From Rhizobium sp. NXC24 (GTDB lineage: Bacteria; Pseudomonadota; Alphaproteobacteria; Rhizobiales; Rhizobiaceae), in assembly GCF_002944315.1 (NCBI RefSeq), contig NZ_CP024311.1:224501-288500 (forward strand): a stretch of DNA of 64,000 bases, read 5' to 3'. A model generated the notes under the pieces. That model saw only the letters and a list, made by a program, of their open reading frames with translations. It searched no databases and was not told where the DNA came from. Within the stretch, counting starts at the first letter, position 1. Every line of letters begins with the position of its first letter. Shown piece by piece: positions 26,658 to 35,457 of the stretch. The position numbers were made by a program, and so were the translations under genes.

Positions 26658-27275
26658 TCACGGATAATTCTCGTTTTGGAAGGCGGCCGTTGCGACGATA
26701 AGGTAGGTCGTCGGCATCGAACCGTCTGACGGCCGTATCGTGGTGAGATAAGGCCGCAGCAGATCGGTCATTATCTGCCAGCGATAGTAGGCGCGCACCA
26801 TATTCATAGACTTGGCGCCGCCGGGAGCGAATTTGAAGCCCGTTGTGTCGAGGTCGGAATAGGGATCGGACGACACGCGTGGGATGGTGGTCGGCATGGC
26901 TGCAAAGCTCGTGTAGCTTTCCACGTCGAGATAGAGATTGGTCGGCGTCGTCAGTTCGGTTGCCGAGCATGCGATGATCACGGAAATTTCGTTGCAGAAA
27001 GCCTGACGGAACGGTTGTGCACCCGTGGCGGCGGTGATCTGCCCGGTCCTGATCTCGCGCGACACGGTATCGACGGCATTGGAAACGACCTGTTCGGCGA
27101 TGAAGGCGACGAAGGTTTCCAGAATTGCGAAGATGATCAGGAAATAGGGGATCGCGAGAAGGGCGAATTCGATGGCGGCAGCGCCGTCGCGAGAACGCAC
27201 GAATGCGCGCAAGCGTCCGCCTGCCCGCTTCTGCGCAAAAGTCTTGCCCCCAAGTATATCGTCCTCTGGCATCAT
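26658..27275 (-). CDS. TadE-like pilus assembly protein
   Basis: A 205-residue paralogue of the downstream TadE-like gene. The prepilin-type stretch is RSRDGAAAIEFALLAIPYFL, followed by the rest of a hydrophobic helix (IIFAILETFVAFIAEQVV) and a periplasmic domain with Cys residues (FCNEISVIIACSATEL). TadE/TadF-like minor pseudopilins help assemble the Flp pilus. Together with the next gene it is a two-gene minus-strand unit, divergent from the pilin genes but clearly the same system. Confidence 0.88.
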   Translation of the reverse strand: MMPEDDILGGKTFAQKRAGGRLRAFVRSRDGAAAIEFALLAIPYFLIIFAILETFVAFIAEQVVSNAVDTVSREIRTGQITAATGAQPFRQAFCNEISVIIACSATELTTPTNLYLDVESYTSFAAMPTTIPRVSSDPYSDLDTTGFKFAPGGAKSMNMVRAYYRWQIMTDLLRPYLTTIRPSDGSMPTTYLIVATAAFQNENYP

Positions 27276-27434
27276 ACCGGAATCCGCACGTTTTAAGTGG
27301 GGTTAAGACTAGAGCCGCTTTCTTGATAATCCGTTTCTCATCTCTCTTCATATTGAAGAAATGTTTGGATTGTTTAAGAAAGACGAGTCTTATTTAATAT
27401 AGTTGAATACAGAGAAGGAACGGAGATGCCGCCA

Positions 27435-27851
27435 TTATTGGGTAGCGGCTGCGGCGGTGCTGTTCTGTTGGGCATGCTGCTCGCAGTTGGGCGTGCAGGA
27501 AAGCACCGAGCGGTCGGTCTGGCGGTAGACGCGGACTGTGTTGCCCTCGTCGATCGATACGAGGATACGCTCATCGACGATTGCGTTGCCGTCGGAATCG
27601 AGCAGGACGATGTTCGTGGTGCCGAAACTGCGGCCGGTAAGCACGATGGTCTTCGGATCGGCAACGGTCGCGTCCGCCACTTGCGAATTGCCGACGATGA
27701 CCTTGCTGACGGGACGATCGAGCTTCAATACGCGTGCATGATCCATATAGACGCGCAGCATGCCGTTATCCGCGGCGTGGGAAAACTGCGGCATCAGCCC
27801 CACTGTTGCGGCGACGCAGGCAAAGAATGCAATTTTGCCGCGGGTTGGCAT
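27435..27851 (-). CDS. secretin N-domain protein of the pilus locus (CpaC N-terminus-like)
   Basis: A 138-residue exported protein: signal peptide ending FSHAADN, then a domain (RVYMDHARVLKLDRPVSKVI, VGNSQVADATVADPKTIVL, RSFGTTNIVLLDSDGN) equivalent to the N-terminal pilus-secretin domain of CpaC, with no C-terminal secretin domain. The C-terminus carries two Cys (VLSCTPNCEQH). In its family a stand-alone domain may aid secretin assembly. ATG 27851 opens on the signal peptide; upstream in-frame codons are discarded. Divergent from the pilins. Confidence 0.85.
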   Translation of the reverse strand: MPTRGKIAFFACVAATVGLMPQFSHAADNGMLRVYMDHARVLKLDRPVSKVIVGNSQVADATVADPKTIVLTGRSFGTTNIVLLDSDGNAIVDERILVSIDEGNTVRVYRQTDRSVLSCTPNCEQHAQQNSTAAAATQ

Positions 27852-28257
27852 GGGTCTGGCCTCGTGAAGCTGATGACGGAAACAATTACCAAATAGAATG
27901 AGAAAGAATGGTGAATGAACAATTAAGGGGAAGGCTATTCGTTCAGTTCCGATGCAAGTCGTGCTCTTCTGCTTCCATTTTGGGATTTCCCTACGGGAGT
28001 TGCAATATATTGGAACAATTCCCATTGATTGCTAATATATCAGCTCCTAATCATTACGAAGAGGCTGAAGATTTTCTCTAAAAATGCTTGGAAAGACATG
28101 AATTGACGTTAACTAGTCTATTTGCGTTTTAGTTTTTCCGATCTGTTAACCCACTTCCTTAAAGCGATGGAAACGGCCAGCCGCTACCGTTCTGCTCATC
28201 CGATCAACGGCAAACAGTTGGCGGACGTGCTGTCAACAAAGTGAGTGGAGTGAACCT
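27852..28257. other. AT-rich divergent control region of the pilin genes
   Basis: About 400 bases between the secretin-N-domain gene and the first pilin gene. It is much richer in AT than its neighbours and holds no convincing gene. It must contain the promoters for both directions. A possible TTGACG -35 element lies near 28102. The last 40 bases form the pilin leader hairpin described separately. Confidence 0.5.
28217..28237 (+). promoter_or_regulatory. stem-loop in the leader of pilin gene 1
   Basis: GTTGGC and GTCAAC pair (one G-U) around a 9-base loop GGACGTGCT, ending 20 bases before the pilin start and followed by AACAAAGTGAGTGGAG, which carries the ribosome site. The same element occurs before pilin gene 2. 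Confidence 0.55.
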
Positions 28258-28440
28258 ATGACCAAGCTTTTTTCCCGTTTCCTGAAAGACGAATCCGGTG
28301 CGACCGCAATTGAATACGGCCTGATTGCCGCGCTGATCTCCGTCGCTATCATTACTGGCGCAACGACCCTGGGCAACACGCTCAGCACCGTGTTCAATAA
28401 TATTTCCACCAAAATGAACGCTGCTTCTACCGCACACTAA
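28258..28440 (+). CDS. pilA: Flp/Fap pilin (copy 1)
   Basis: A 60-residue Flp-type prepilin. The short leader MTKLFSRFLKDESG ends at Gly14; prepilin peptidase would cut before ATAIEYGLIAALISVAIITG, which contains the hallmark Glu5-Tyr6 of Flp pilins and one hydrophobic helix. The C-terminal 25 residues (NTLSTVFNNISTKMNAAS) are the surface-exposed part. The ribosome site is GTGGAG. This and the next gene are tandem paralogues differing at 4 of 60 residues; either or both form the pilus fibre. Confidence 0.96.
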   Translation: MTKLFSRFLKDESGATAIEYGLIAALISVAIITGATTLGNTLSTVFNNISTKMNAASTAH

Positions 28441-28485
28441 TTGATTGCGGCGTCTCGGCGGCATGTTTGGATCGAAAACGGCACA

Positions 28486-28506
28486 GTTGGCTGGCGTGCA
28501 GCCAAC
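28486..28506 (+). promoter_or_regulatory. stem-loop in the leader of pilin gene 2
   Basis: A perfect GTTGGC/GCCAAC stem around the 9-base loop TGGCGTGCA, 22 bases before the start and followed by AACAAAGTGAGCGGAG. Compared with copy 1 the stem is kept and the loop shares CGTGC. Confidence 0.55.
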
Positions 28507-28528
28507 AAAGTGAGCGGAGAGCTACCTC

Positions 28529-28711
28529 ATGACTAAACTTTTTTCGCGTTTTCTGAAAGACGAATCCGGTGCGACAGCAATTGAGTACGGCCTCATCGCA
28601 GCGCTGATCTCCGTCGCCATCATTGCCGGCGCAACCACACTGGGCAACACGCTCAGCACCACGTTCAACGGCATTTCCGACAAGATGAACGCTGCTTCTA
28701 CTGCGCATTAA
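28529..28711 (+). CDS. pilA: Flp/Fap pilin (copy 2)
   Basis: A 60-residue Flp prepilin, 93% identical to copy 1. Substitutions are T33A, V45T, N48G and T51D, three of them in the exposed C-terminal part and one in the helix. The cleavage site Gly14 and Glu5-Tyr6 of the mature protein are unchanged. The ribosome site is GCGGAG. The repeated unit covers the gene and about 50 bases of leader, so it arose by tandem duplication. A terminator follows. Confidence 0.96.
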   Translation: MTKLFSRFLKDESGATAIEYGLIAALISVAIIAGATTLGNTLSTTFNGISDKMNAASTAH

Positions 28712-28744
28712 TCGTGCGGAAGTATAATGATGTAAGATATTCGG

Positions 28745-28772
28745 AAACCGCTCCCTATAGTGAGCGGTTTTT
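28745..28772 (+). terminator. terminator between the pilins and cpaA
   Basis: 9-base stem AAACCGCTC/GAGCGGTTT with an 8-base loop and a short T-run (TTTTTG). It probably ends most pilin transcripts so that structural subunits exceed assembly proteins. Confidence 0.85.
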
Positions 28773-28802
28773 GACTTTTATAGGTTAAGCTGGGGATATC
28801 AA

Positions 28803-29315
28803 ATGCTTGAAGCTGCAACATTGCTGATCTTCCCGCTCTGCCTCGCGGTCGCGGCCTTTTCCGACCTGTTTACGATGACGATCCCGAACCGGGTTTCGCT
28901 CGTCCTGCTCGGTTCCTTCATCGTACTTGCGCCCTTGCTCAGTCTGACATGGCCCGACATCGGCATGCATTTTGCCGGCGCGGCCATCGTGTTCAGCGTC
29001 TGCTTCGCGCTTTTTGCCCTCAACGTGATGGGCGGTGGCGACGCCAAGCTGCTGGCGGCGTCCGCACTCTGGTTTGGCTACGATCCGTCGCTTCTCGCCT
29101 TCCTCGTCTATGTTGCCCTCATCGGCGGCGCGGTGACGCTTTTTATCCTCGTGATCCGCTCGCATTCGAGCGCCATCATGGCCATGGGCTTGCCACTGCC
29201 GAACTCGCTGCTGATTGCCAAGAAGATCCCTTATGGCATTGCCATCGCTATCGGCGGCTTCCTGGCTTTTCCCTCGTCGCCTATGGTCGCGGCGGCGACA
29301 TATCATATTATCTAA
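28803..29315 (+). CDS. cpaA: prepilin peptidase (TadV/CpaA)
   Basis: A 170-residue integral membrane protease with about five helices. The two catalytic Asp are in FSDLFTMTIPNRVSL and GGGDAKLLAASALWFG, the pattern of type IV prepilin peptidases lacking the methylase domain, as in TadV. It should process the Flp pilins and the TadE-like proteins. It is the first gene after the pilins, followed by a 158-base AT-rich gap before cpaB, which may hold a further promoter. Confidence 0.93.
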   Translation: MLEAATLLIFPLCLAVAAFSDLFTMTIPNRVSLVLLGSFIVLAPLLSLTWPDIGMHFAGAAIVFSVCFALFALNVMGGGDAKLLAASALWFGYDPSLLAFLVYVALIGGAVTLFILVIRSHSSAIMAMGLPLPNSLLIAKKIPYGIAIAIGGFLAFPSSPMVAAATYHII

Positions 29316-29479
29316 ATTAGATCTTTCTAAGAATTAATGATGTATTGCGCAACGCTATATTCTGCGTGCCTTTAATAGTTATGCTTAATTGATTGTAAAT
29401 GTAATATACCATTAACCATAATTACACCAATTGCGGAGCATTCTGCGGGGCGAAGAGTCGTATTCCCCAAGGAATGATC

Positions 29480-30292
29480 ATGAAACCCGCTCGCTTAATG
29501 ATACTCGCGGTGGCAGTTGTCGCGGCAGGGCTTGCCGGATTGCTGGCGATGCGTCTGGCCGGCACGCGCAACGTCGTGCCGCAGGTCGAAGCGGTGATAG
29601 AGAAGGAGGCGACGGCCAATGTGCTCGTCGCCGACGCCAATCTTCCGGTCGGCTCGCGCCTGAATGAGAAGTCGATCCACTGGATGGCCTGGCCGCAAAG
29701 CGGCCTGGTCAAGGGTTTCATTACCGAATCCGAGCGCCCCGATGCCCTGAAAGACCTGAACGGCGCAGTCGTGCGTCTGCCGATCTTTGAAGGCGAACCG
29801 ATCCGCGAAGAGAAGGTCGCCGATTCCAACAGCCACATTCTCTCCTCGCTGCTGCCCTCCGGCAAACGTGCGGTCGCCACCGAGATTTCCGTCGCCACCG
29901 GTGCCGGCGGCTTCATTCTCCCCAATGACCGGGTCGACGTGATCATGGTGCGCAAGGGCGATACCCAGAAATTCGTAACCGAGACGGTGCTCAGCAATGT
30001 CCGCGTGCTCGCCGTCGATCAGCAGGTCGAGGAAAAGCAGGATGGCAGCAAGTCCGTGGTTGGCACGACCGCAACGCTTGAGCTGACGCCGGATCAGACC
30101 AAGGTGCTTGCGGTCGCCCAGCAGATGGCCGACCGGCTGACACTGGCGCTGCGCTCCGTCGCCGACGCGCAGCAGCCGGATACGATCGCCGCCGATTACC
30201 TGCTGAGCGGAGATAACGGCGGTGCCGTCGTCCAAGTTATCAAATCAGGCTCGATCATCGCCAACGGCACAGCCGCAGCCAAGACGCCATGA
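29480..30292 (+). CDS. cpaB: Flp pilus assembly protein CpaB
   Basis: About 270 residues. An N-terminal membrane anchor (ARLMILAVAVVAAGLAGLLA) is followed by two beta-clip/SAF-like segments: NVLVADANLPVGSRLNEKSI and RAVATEISVATGAGGFILPN with DRVDVIMVRKGD. CpaB is a periplasmic part of the Tad system, linked to the outer-membrane secretin. The ATG at 29480 has AAGGA at good spacing; an earlier ATG 6 bases upstream is less likely. Stop overlaps an ATGA, but cpaC more likely starts 18 bases on. Confidence 0.93.
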   Translation: MKPARLMILAVAVVAAGLAGLLAMRLAGTRNVVPQVEAVIEKEATANVLVADANLPVGSRLNEKSIHWMAWPQSGLVKGFITESERPDALKDLNGAVVRLPIFEGEPIREEKVADSNSHILSSLLPSGKRAVATEISVATGAGGFILPNDRVDVIMVRKGDTQKFVTETVLSNVRVLAVDQQVEEKQDGSKSVVGTTATLELTPDQTKVLAVAQQMADRLTLALRSVADAQQPDTIAADYLLSGDNGGAVVQVIKSGSIIANGTAAAKTP

Positions 30293-30306
30293 GAAGGGGC
30301 GGGACC

Positions 30307-31806
30307 ATGTTCAAGACCAGCAAACCGATCCACCTCCTCTCGATTGCGGCTCTCTCCTTTTCGGTCGCTTTCTCCGGCCTGCCTTTCGCCGCAGCGCCGG
30401 CCTTTCTGCGCATGTCGACGGCCAAGGCCGACGGTTCCGACAGCATCGTTACCATTGCAGGCCTCGGCACCAAGCGCACGCTGAAGCTCGGCCTCAACAA
30501 GGCGCTGGTGGTCGATTTGCCGGCAGACGCCCATGATATTCTCGTTTCCGATCCGAAGATGGCCGATGCCGTGACGCGTACCTCGCGCCGCATCTATCTC
30601 TTCGGCAAGACGGTCGGCCAGACCAATATCTTCGTCTTCGGTGCCGACGGGAAGGAGATCGTCAGCCTCGACCTCCAGATCGAGCGCGATATTTCCAGCC
30701 TTCAGTCCAATATCAAGCGCTTCGTTCCGGACTCCGACATTAATGTCGAGATCGTCTCCGACAACATTGTCATGACCGGTACGGTGCGTACGCCGCAGGA
30801 TTCGACGCGCGCCGAACAGCTTGCCGAGGCTTTCCTCAAGGGCGGCGAGGCGACGACGCGCAATGAAACCGCAAGCGCTAGCGGCGGCGACAATTCCGTC
30901 GCCCTCTTTGCCGAAGCACGCCAGACGTCACAGATCGTCAACCTTCTGCAGATCGAGGGCGAGGATCAGGTGACGCTGAAGGTCACCGTCGCCGAGATCA
31001 AGCGCAGCGTGCTGAAGCAAATCGGCTTCGACAATCTCGTCAGCAATTCCTCAGGCCTGACTGTCGCTCAACTCGGCAGTATCACCAGTGACACGACCGC
31101 GGCCGCGGGCGGTGGCGGTATCGCCGCCCTATTCAAGAGCGCGATCGGCAAATACAATATCAGCACCTATCTCAGTGCCATGGAGCAGGCCGGCGCGGTA
31201 CGTACATTGGCGGAACCGACATTGACGGCAATCTCCGGTCAGGCCGCGACCTTCAATTCCGGCGGTCAGCAGCTCTACTCCACGACCGATAGCGACGGCA
31301 ACGTCACGATTACGCCCTTTACCTACGGCGTAAGCTTGGCCTTCACGCCTGTGGTTCTCTCTGCAGGGCGCATCAGCTTGCATATCCAGACTGAGGTGTC
31401 CAACCCGGTCGGCACATCGGGAACCGCGACGTATAACCAGCGTGCGGCCGATACCTCGGTCGAATTGCCCTCCGGCGGCTCCATTGCGCTGGCGGGCCTC
31501 CTCAGTGACAGCGTCCAGCAGACCACCAACGGCACGCCGGGCGCCTCGAAGATCCCGATCCTCGGCGCACTCTTCCGCCAAAAGAGCTTTGAACGCGACG
31601 AAAGCGAACTGGTGATCATCGCGACACCCTATCTGGTGCGGCCGGTGGCGCGGGCTCAACTCGCTCGCCCTGACGACAATTTTTCACCGAGCAACGATGT
31701 CTCTGCCTTCTTCATGAACCGTGTCAACAAGATCTACGGGCATAAGGACGGGCCGCCGGTTGCGGATGCCGATTTCCACGGCACGGTCGGCTTTATCTAC
31801 AAGTGA
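30307..31806 (+). CDS. cpaC: Tad outer-membrane secretin CpaC (RcpA)
   Basis: About 499 residues. Signal peptide to about residue 40, then the pilus-secretin N-terminal domain (LGLNKALVVDLPADAHDILV, MADAVTRTSRRIYLFGKTVG), a BON-like segment (FVPDSDINVEIVSDNIVMTG), and the C-terminal secretin domain with VKVTVAEIK-type strands, AVRTLAEPTLTAISGQAATF, GVSLAFTPVVLSAGRISLHI and VELPSGGSIALAGLL. It forms the outer-membrane ring through which the Flp pilus exits. The ATG at 30307 is preceded by AAGGGG. Confidence 0.95.
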   Translation: MFKTSKPIHLLSIAALSFSVAFSGLPFAAAPAFLRMSTAKADGSDSIVTIAGLGTKRTLKLGLNKALVVDLPADAHDILVSDPKMADAVTRTSRRIYLFGKTVGQTNIFVFGADGKEIVSLDLQIERDISSLQSNIKRFVPDSDINVEIVSDNIVMTGTVRTPQDSTRAEQLAEAFLKGGEATTRNETASASGGDNSVALFAEARQTSQIVNLLQIEGEDQVTLKVTVAEIKRSVLKQIGFDNLVSNSSGLTVAQLGSITSDTTAAAGGGGIAALFKSAIGKYNISTYLSAMEQAGAVRTLAEPTLTAISGQAATFNSGGQQLYSTTDSDGNVTITPFTYGVSLAFTPVVLSAGRISLHIQTEVSNPVGTSGTATYNQRAADTSVELPSGGSIALAGLLSDSVQQTTNGTPGASKIPILGALFRQKSFERDESELVIIATPYLVRPVARAQLARPDDNFSPSNDVSAFFMNRVNKIYGHKDGPPVADADFHGTVGFIYK

Positions 31807-31819
31807 GGGGAGACGGACA

Positions 31820-32575
31820 ATGACGCACCCCTTTTCAACCGGAACAACGAGAGACCAAAAGATGGCCAGCCTCGATCGCAATGCGCCCCGTATCGCCAGG
31901 CCGCGATTTTCAGCCCTGGCTCTGATCATGATGGCTGCGGCTGTCAGCGGATGTGCGGGATCGCCGGATCGCATGACGACCAGCGCCCTTTCCGATGACT
32001 ATCGTCAGCGTCATCCTATCGTGCTGACCGAAAAGGAACATCACGTCGACATCCCCGTCATTGCCGGCGATCGCCGTATTACGACCGGCGCCCGCGACAC
32101 GGTTCGCGGTTTCGTGCAGGATTATAAGGCTCACGCTTCCGGCACTGTCGAAATCCTGGCGCCCGGCAGTTCGGCCAACTCGCCTGGGGTTTCCGCGCTT
32201 CGCCGGCAGATCCGGCAAGAACTTGTCGCAAGCGGCATTCCGTCAGCGCGTATCGTCGACAATTATTATCAATCCGGCGGCCCCGGTGATGCCGCGCCGA
32301 TCCGCCTTAGTTTCATGGCAACGACGGCGACCACCAATTCCTGCGGCCAATGGCCGGAAGATCTGTCCGATAACGCCTTCGACAATCAGAACTACTACAA
32401 TTTCGGCTGCGCGACCCAGAACAACCTCGCAGCGCAAGTGGCAAACCCGACCGACCTCGTCGCGCCGCGCGCCATGTCGCCGATCGATACCGACCAACGC
32501 AGCAAGGTGATCGACAATTACCGCAGCGGCAACGTCCCGACGAGCACGGCCACGATCAGCGGCTTCGGCTCGTGA
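31820..32575 (+). CDS. cpaD: Tad pilus lipoprotein CpaD
   Basis: A 251-residue putative lipoprotein. A hydrophobic signal with lipobox VSGC (in LALIMMAAAVSGCAGSPD, about residue 45) marks the lipid-anchored Cys. Then a domain with EHHVDIPVIAGDRRITTGA, VRGFVQDYKA and SALRRQIRQELVASGIPSAR, typical of CpaD-like proteins, which support secretin function. The ATG at 31820 has GAGGGGAG upstream; the signal is preceded by an unusually long polar leader, so the second ATG near residue 15 is an alternative start. Confidence 0.9.
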   Translation: MTHPFSTGTTRDQKMASLDRNAPRIARPRFSALALIMMAAAVSGCAGSPDRMTTSALSDDYRQRHPIVLTEKEHHVDIPVIAGDRRITTGARDTVRGFVQDYKAHASGTVEILAPGSSANSPGVSALRRQIRQELVASGIPSARIVDNYYQSGGPGDAAPIRLSFMATTATTNSCGQWPEDLSDNAFDNQNYYNFGCATQNNLAAQVANPTDLVAPRAMSPIDTDQRSKVIDNYRSGNVPTSTATISGFGS

Positions 32576-32612
32576 GCATGAGGATAATCGGCCGGCGGAA
32601 CAGGATAGAATC

Positions 32613-33884
32613 ATGAGCGCTATCAATTACGATATCAGAAAGCCCGAGATGGAGGACGATGATGCGCCCCGCACGGGCGATCTCGAGAACATGCGACCGC
32701 TGCCGCGCATCTCGGTACACGCCTTCTGCGAAAGCGAGCAGTTGCAGCAGGTGATGGACCGATGCGCCAATGATCGGCGCATGTCCAAGGTCAGCCTCAG
32801 AATCACCAGCGGCAGCACCGCGGCGGCGGCGAACATGTTCGCCTCGACGCCGACGCCCAATCTGATCATCCTGGAAACCCGGGCCAATCCGGGCAATCTC
32901 CTGGCGGAGCTTGCGCCGCTCGCTGCCGTCTGCGATCCCAGCACCAAGGTGGTGATCGTCGGTCATCACAATGATATCGGCCTCTATCGCGAACTCATCC
33001 GCAACGGTATTTCCGAATATATGGTTCAGCCGGTTGCCATGGCCGACGTCATGGCGGCGATGACGGCGATCTTCGTCGATCCCGATGCCGAGCCGCTTGG
33101 CCGCAGCGTCGCCTTTATCGGCGCCAAGGGTGGGGTAGGGGCATCCACCATCGCGCATAATTGCGCTTTCGGCATCTCCAACCTGTTCTCGACCGAGACC
33201 ATTCTCGCCGATCTCGATCTGCCCTACGGCACCGCCAATATCGATTTCGATCAGGACCCGGCCCAGGGCATCGCCGAGGCCGTCTATGCGCCGGAGCGTC
33301 TTGACGAGGTTTTCCTCGATCGCCTGCTGACCAAATGTTCGCAGCACCTGTCGCTGCTTGCTGCCCCCTCTATGCTCGATCGCGCCTATGATTTCGACGG
33401 CCAGGCCTTTCAGCCCGTGCTCGACGTCCTGCAGCGCAGCGCGCCGGTGAGCGTGCTCGACGTGCCGCATCTCTGGACGGAATGGACGCGCTCGGTGCTT
33501 TCGGCCGTCGACGAAGTCGTCATTTGCGCGGCGCCCGACCTTGCCAATCTGCGCAACGCCAAGAACATGTTGGATGCGCTGCGCAAGCTGCGCCCCAACG
33601 ACAAGGCGCCACATCTCATCCTCAATCAGGTCGGTATGCCGAAGCGCCCGGAAATCGGTCCCTCGGAATTCTGCGAGCCGTTGGAGACCGACCCGATCGC
33701 CATCATTCCCTTCGATATCAACTTGTTTGGCAACGCCGCCAACAGCGGCCGCATGATTTCGGAGACCGACCCGAAATCACCGGTCGCCGAGACCTTCTCG
33801 CAGATATCGCACATCGTTACCGGGCGCGTTGCCCTGAAGAAGGCAAAGAAGGGCGGCCTGCTCGGCCTTCTGAAGCGGAAGTAA
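32613..33884 (+). CDS. cpaE: Tad pilus ATPase-like localisation protein CpaE
   Basis: 423 residues. The N-terminal half resembles a response-regulator-like receiver domain (PNLIILETRANPGNLLAELA, then KVVIVGHHNDIGLYRELIRN and SEYMVQPVAMADV). The C-terminal half is a ParA/MinD-type P-loop ATPase: Walker A deviant IGAKGGVGASTIAHN, ILADLDLPYGTANIDFDQDP, and DEVVICAAPDLANLRNAKNM. CpaE proteins place the Tad machine at a cell pole. Cytosolic. A small palindromic repeat lies between this gene and cpaF. Confidence 0.94.
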   Translation: MSAINYDIRKPEMEDDDAPRTGDLENMRPLPRISVHAFCESEQLQQVMDRCANDRRMSKVSLRITSGSTAAAANMFASTPTPNLIILETRANPGNLLAELAPLAAVCDPSTKVVIVGHHNDIGLYRELIRNGISEYMVQPVAMADVMAAMTAIFVDPDAEPLGRSVAFIGAKGGVGASTIAHNCAFGISNLFSTETILADLDLPYGTANIDFDQDPAQGIAEAVYAPERLDEVFLDRLLTKCSQHLSLLAAPSMLDRAYDFDGQAFQPVLDVLQRSAPVSVLDVPHLWTEWTRSVLSAVDEVVICAAPDLANLRNAKNMLDALRKLRPNDKAPHLILNQVGMPKRPEIGPSEFCEPLETDPIAIIPFDINLFGNAANSGRMISETDPKSPVAETFSQISHIVTGRVALKKAKKGGLLGLLKRK

Positions 33885-33896
33885 TTGTTTGATGTC

Positions 33897-33943
33897 GCAT
33901 GATCTTGTTCGAAGGCCGGTTCGTGTTTTTGAGATCATGCTCT
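33897..33943. repeat. short dispersed palindromic repeat
   Basis: Ends are inverted: GCATGATC at 33897-33904 and GATCATGC at 33933-33940, with a GGCCGGTTC core and a CTCTAG-like tail. The form resembles very common rhizobial intergenic palindromes. It lies in the 81-base gap between cpaE and cpaF. Confidence 0.6.
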
Positions 33944-33965
33944 AGCGTAGAATTGGATCGACGGC

Positions 33966-35447
33966 ATGTTTGGCAGACGCGGAAATGAAGGTCCTGCAAA
34001 GAGCGGTGGCGTGACGCCTCCGCCGTCGCCGCCCCGTGCGCCGTCCGCTACTGCGCCTGCGGCATCGACAGTGCTGGTCGAGCCGGCGCGCGAGGGGTCA
34101 CAACCGCGCCAGCAGGTGGCGCCGCCGTCGATGCAGACGCCGACACGCCGCCGGCCGGCGCGCACCGAAGAATATTACGACACTAAGTCGCAGGTCTTTT
34201 CCGCTCTGATCGATACGATCGACCTGTCGCAACTCTCCAAGCTCGATGCCGAGGCTGCGCGCGAAGAAATTCGCGACATCGTCAACGACATCATCACCAT
34301 CAAGAATTTCGCGATGTCGATCTCCGAGCAGGAGGAACTGCTCGAGGACATCTGCAATGACGTGCTCGGCTACGGTCCGCTCGAACCGCTGCTTGCCCGC
34401 GACGATATCGCCGACATTATGGTCAATGGTGCCGGCCAGACCTTCATCGAAGTCGGCGGCAAGACGGTGGAATCGGAAGTCCGCTTCCGCGACAATGCAC
34501 AGCTCCTTTCCATCTGCCAGCGTATCGTCAGCCAGGTCGGCCGCCGCGTCGATGAATCGAGTCCGATCTGCGACGCCCGCCTGCCGGACGGATCGCGCGT
34601 CAACGTCATCGCACCGCCGCTGTCGATCGACGGCCCCGCGCTCACCATCCGTAAATTCAAGAAGGACAAGCTGACGCTCGACCAGCTCGTCCGCTTCGGC
34701 GCTATCACGCCGGAAGGAGCCACGCTGCTGCAGATCATCGGCCGCGTTCGTTGCAATGTCGTCATTTCCGGCGGTACCGGCTCGGGCAAGACGACGCTTT
34801 TGAACTGCCTTACCAACTATATCGACCGCGACGAGCGCGTCATCACCTGCGAGGATACGGCCGAACTGCAACTGCAGCAGCCGCACGTCGTCCGCCTCGA
34901 AACCCGCCCGCCGAACATCGAAGGCGAAGGCGAGATCACCATGCGCGATCTCGTTAAGAACTGCCTGCGCATGCGTCCTGAACGCATCATCGTCGGCGAA
35001 GTGCGCGGACCGGAAGTCTTCGACCTGTTGCAGGCGATGAACACCGGCCACGACGGGTCGATGGGCACGATCCACGCCAACACGCCGCGCGAATGCCTGA
35101 GCCGTATGGAATCGATGATCGCGATGGGCGGCTTCAGCCTGCCGGCGAAGACGGTGCGCGAGATCATTTCCACATCCGTGGACGTGGTCATCCAGGCCGC
35201 CCGCTTGCGCGACGGTTCGCGCCGCATCACCCAGATCACCGAGGTGATCGGCATGGAAGGCGATGTGATCATCACGCAGGACCTGATGCGCTACGAGATC
35301 GAAGGCGAAGATGCGAACGGCCGTATCATCGGGCGGCATATGTCGACCGGCATCGGCAAGCCGAATTTCTGGGACCGCGCCCGCTACTACAACGAGGAAA
35401 AGCGCCTGGCTGCTGCCCTCGACGAAATGGAAAACAAGTCGAAATAG
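33966..35447 (+). CDS. cpaF: Tad pilus assembly ATPase CpaF (TadA)
   Basis: 493 residues. A Pro/Ala-rich disordered N-terminus (about 1-65) precedes a type II/IV secretion ATPase. Landmarks are the N-domain ([20 protein letters not shown]), Walker [37 protein letters not shown] (Asp box), Walker B-like [20 protein letters not shown], and [18 protein letters not shown] (His box). It forms a hexamer that powers Flp pilus extension and probably retraction. The ATG at 33966 is 81 bases after cpaE. Confidence 0.96.
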   Translation: MFGRRGNEGPAKSGGVTPPPSPPRAPSATAPAASTVLVEPAREGSQPRQQVAPPSMQTPTRRRPARTEEYYDTKSQVFSALIDTIDLSQLSKLDAEAAREEIRDIVNDIITIKNFAMSISEQEELLEDICNDVLGYGPLEPLLARDDIADIMVNGAGQTFIEVGGKTVESEVRFRDNAQLLSICQRIVSQVGRRVDESSPICDARLPDGSRVNVIAPPLSIDGPALTIRKFKKDKLTLDQLVRFGAITPEGATLLQIIGRVRCNVVISGGTGSGKTTLLNCLTNYIDRDERVITCEDTAELQLQQPHVVRLETRPPNIEGEGEITMRDLVKNCLRMRPERIIVGEVRGPEVFDLLQAMNTGHDGSMGTIHANTPRECLSRMESMIAMGGFSLPAKTVREIISTSVDVVIQAARLRDGSRRITQITEVIGMEGDVIITQDLMRYEIEGEDANGRIIGRHMSTGIGKPNFWDRARYYNEEKRLAAALDEMENKSK

Positions 35448-35457
35448 GACTTTCCCG

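Noticed and set aside
26647..27351. N-terminal extension of the 26068-26646 TadE-like gene
   Set aside because: The frame is open upstream but overlaps the second TadE-like gene out of frame; the ATG at 26646 with GGAGGG gives a proper prepilin-like start.
34098..35339. Open frame of 413 codons antisense to cpaF
   Set aside because: No domain signature; the plus strand has intact Walker and Asp/His boxes.
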